64,000 nucleotides of DNA. Origin: Gracilimonas sp040877545. Its GTDB lineage: Bacteria; Bacteroidota; Rhodothermia; Balneolales; Balneolaceae. Below are positions 63,902-64,000 of the stretch, piece by piece. The stretch covers positions 1-64,000 of the forward strand of contig JBBDNN010000083.1 of the NCBI GenBank assembly GCA_040877545.1. The letters run 5' to 3'. Both the position numbers and the translations under genes were made by a program. A model generated the notes under the pieces. That model had not been told where the DNA came from and ran no database searches. It saw only the letters and a program-made list of their open reading frames with translations. Numbering within the stretch: position 1 is the stretch's first letter; every line of letters begins with the position of its first letter.

Positions 63902-64000
63902 TTACTGAATTGCATCCACATTCACATTTACCCGCACTGAAGTATATTTACCGTCCATATTCTGCTCATGAGCTTGCGTAATTTTATTAACCAGGGCGTC
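63902..64000 (-). CDS. 3' end of an unidentified gene (truncated at the window edge)
   Basis: The last 32 codons of a minus-strand gene that continues beyond the window. The C-terminus ends TSVRVNVNVDAIQ. The fragment has the alternation of a terminal beta strand and good codon composition, but is too short to name. Confidence 0.5.
   Translation of the reverse strand, partial: DALVNKITQAHEQNMDGKYTSVRVNVNVDAIQ

Overview
The window (about 40% GC by eye) looks like chromosome from a member of the Bacteroidota/Balneolota group, and I would guess the Balneolales. The reasons are a SusC/SusD pair with an STN domain and a FecR/ECF sigma regulator, a short Bacteroidota-type RpoZ, a CoaBC with family-typical substitutions, several lipoproteins, A/T-rich leaders with few Shine-Dalgarno sequences, and occasional TTG/GTG starts. 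This placement is an inference from gene content. No rRNA, tRNA, CRISPR array or insertion sequence was seen.

Layout. 1-16237 is mostly housekeeping: gmk-rpoZ-coaBC; a GNAT protein; an unknown secreted protein with a lipase; the ubiE/menG-fabZ-panB-surE operon; comF; a RodZ-like gene with ligA; alanine dehydrogenase; acetyl-CoA synthetase. 16238-22423 is an accessory island: an ECF sigma factor, tandem small lipoprotein genes interrupted by a 100-N assembly gap, a 1068-residue TPR-CHAT protease, and a membrane-anchored anti-sigma-like TPR protein. 22424-40041 holds a TlpA-like lipoprotein, a umuDC operon whose UmuD has lost both catalytic residues, a hydroxyacid dehydrogenase, fluC, ilvE, ppc, tag, a CstB-like persulfide dioxygenase with a separate rhodanese, a catalytic/non-catalytic M16 peptidase pair, DinB-like and OsmC proteins, and a DUF1684 protein. 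40091-56250 is a polysaccharide utilisation locus (PUL) on the minus strand: nagB, two secreted PIG-L deacetylases, ECF sigma, FecR, SusC, SusD, an MFS sugar transporter, a ROK kinase, a large RGLX-like lipoprotein and a DASS transporter. 56575-64000 holds a sterol-desaturase-family protein, a metzincin lipoprotein, an alpha/beta hydrolase, rluB, scpB, an AstE/AspA-type deacylase and the 3' end of an unidentified gene.

The most striking observation is the island at 16.8-22.3 kb. Three exact copies of a bipartite sequence, TGTAACAAA-N13-ACTCTTGTA, lie upstream of the lipoprotein/CHAT genes (two, plus strand) and of the TPR membrane gene (one, minus strand). They look like promoters of the local ECF sigma factor. 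By predicted topology the protease, the lipoproteins and the TPR domain of the anti-sigma-like protein all face the periplasm. This suggests a CRISPR-independent circuit in which a CHAT protease gates an ECF sigma factor, analogous in logic to the Craspase TPR-CHAT/Csx30/RpoE module.

A second, unrelated bipartite sequence, TTAGGGGTAG-N14-GTCTT, occurs exactly twice inside the PUL: before fecR-susCD and before nagB-deacetylase. It is a good candidate for the promoter of the PUL's own ECF sigma factor. The PUL gene set (secreted deacetylases, sugar kinase, NagB, no NagA in the window) suggests that N-acetyl-amino sugars are deacetylated before import and phosphorylation.
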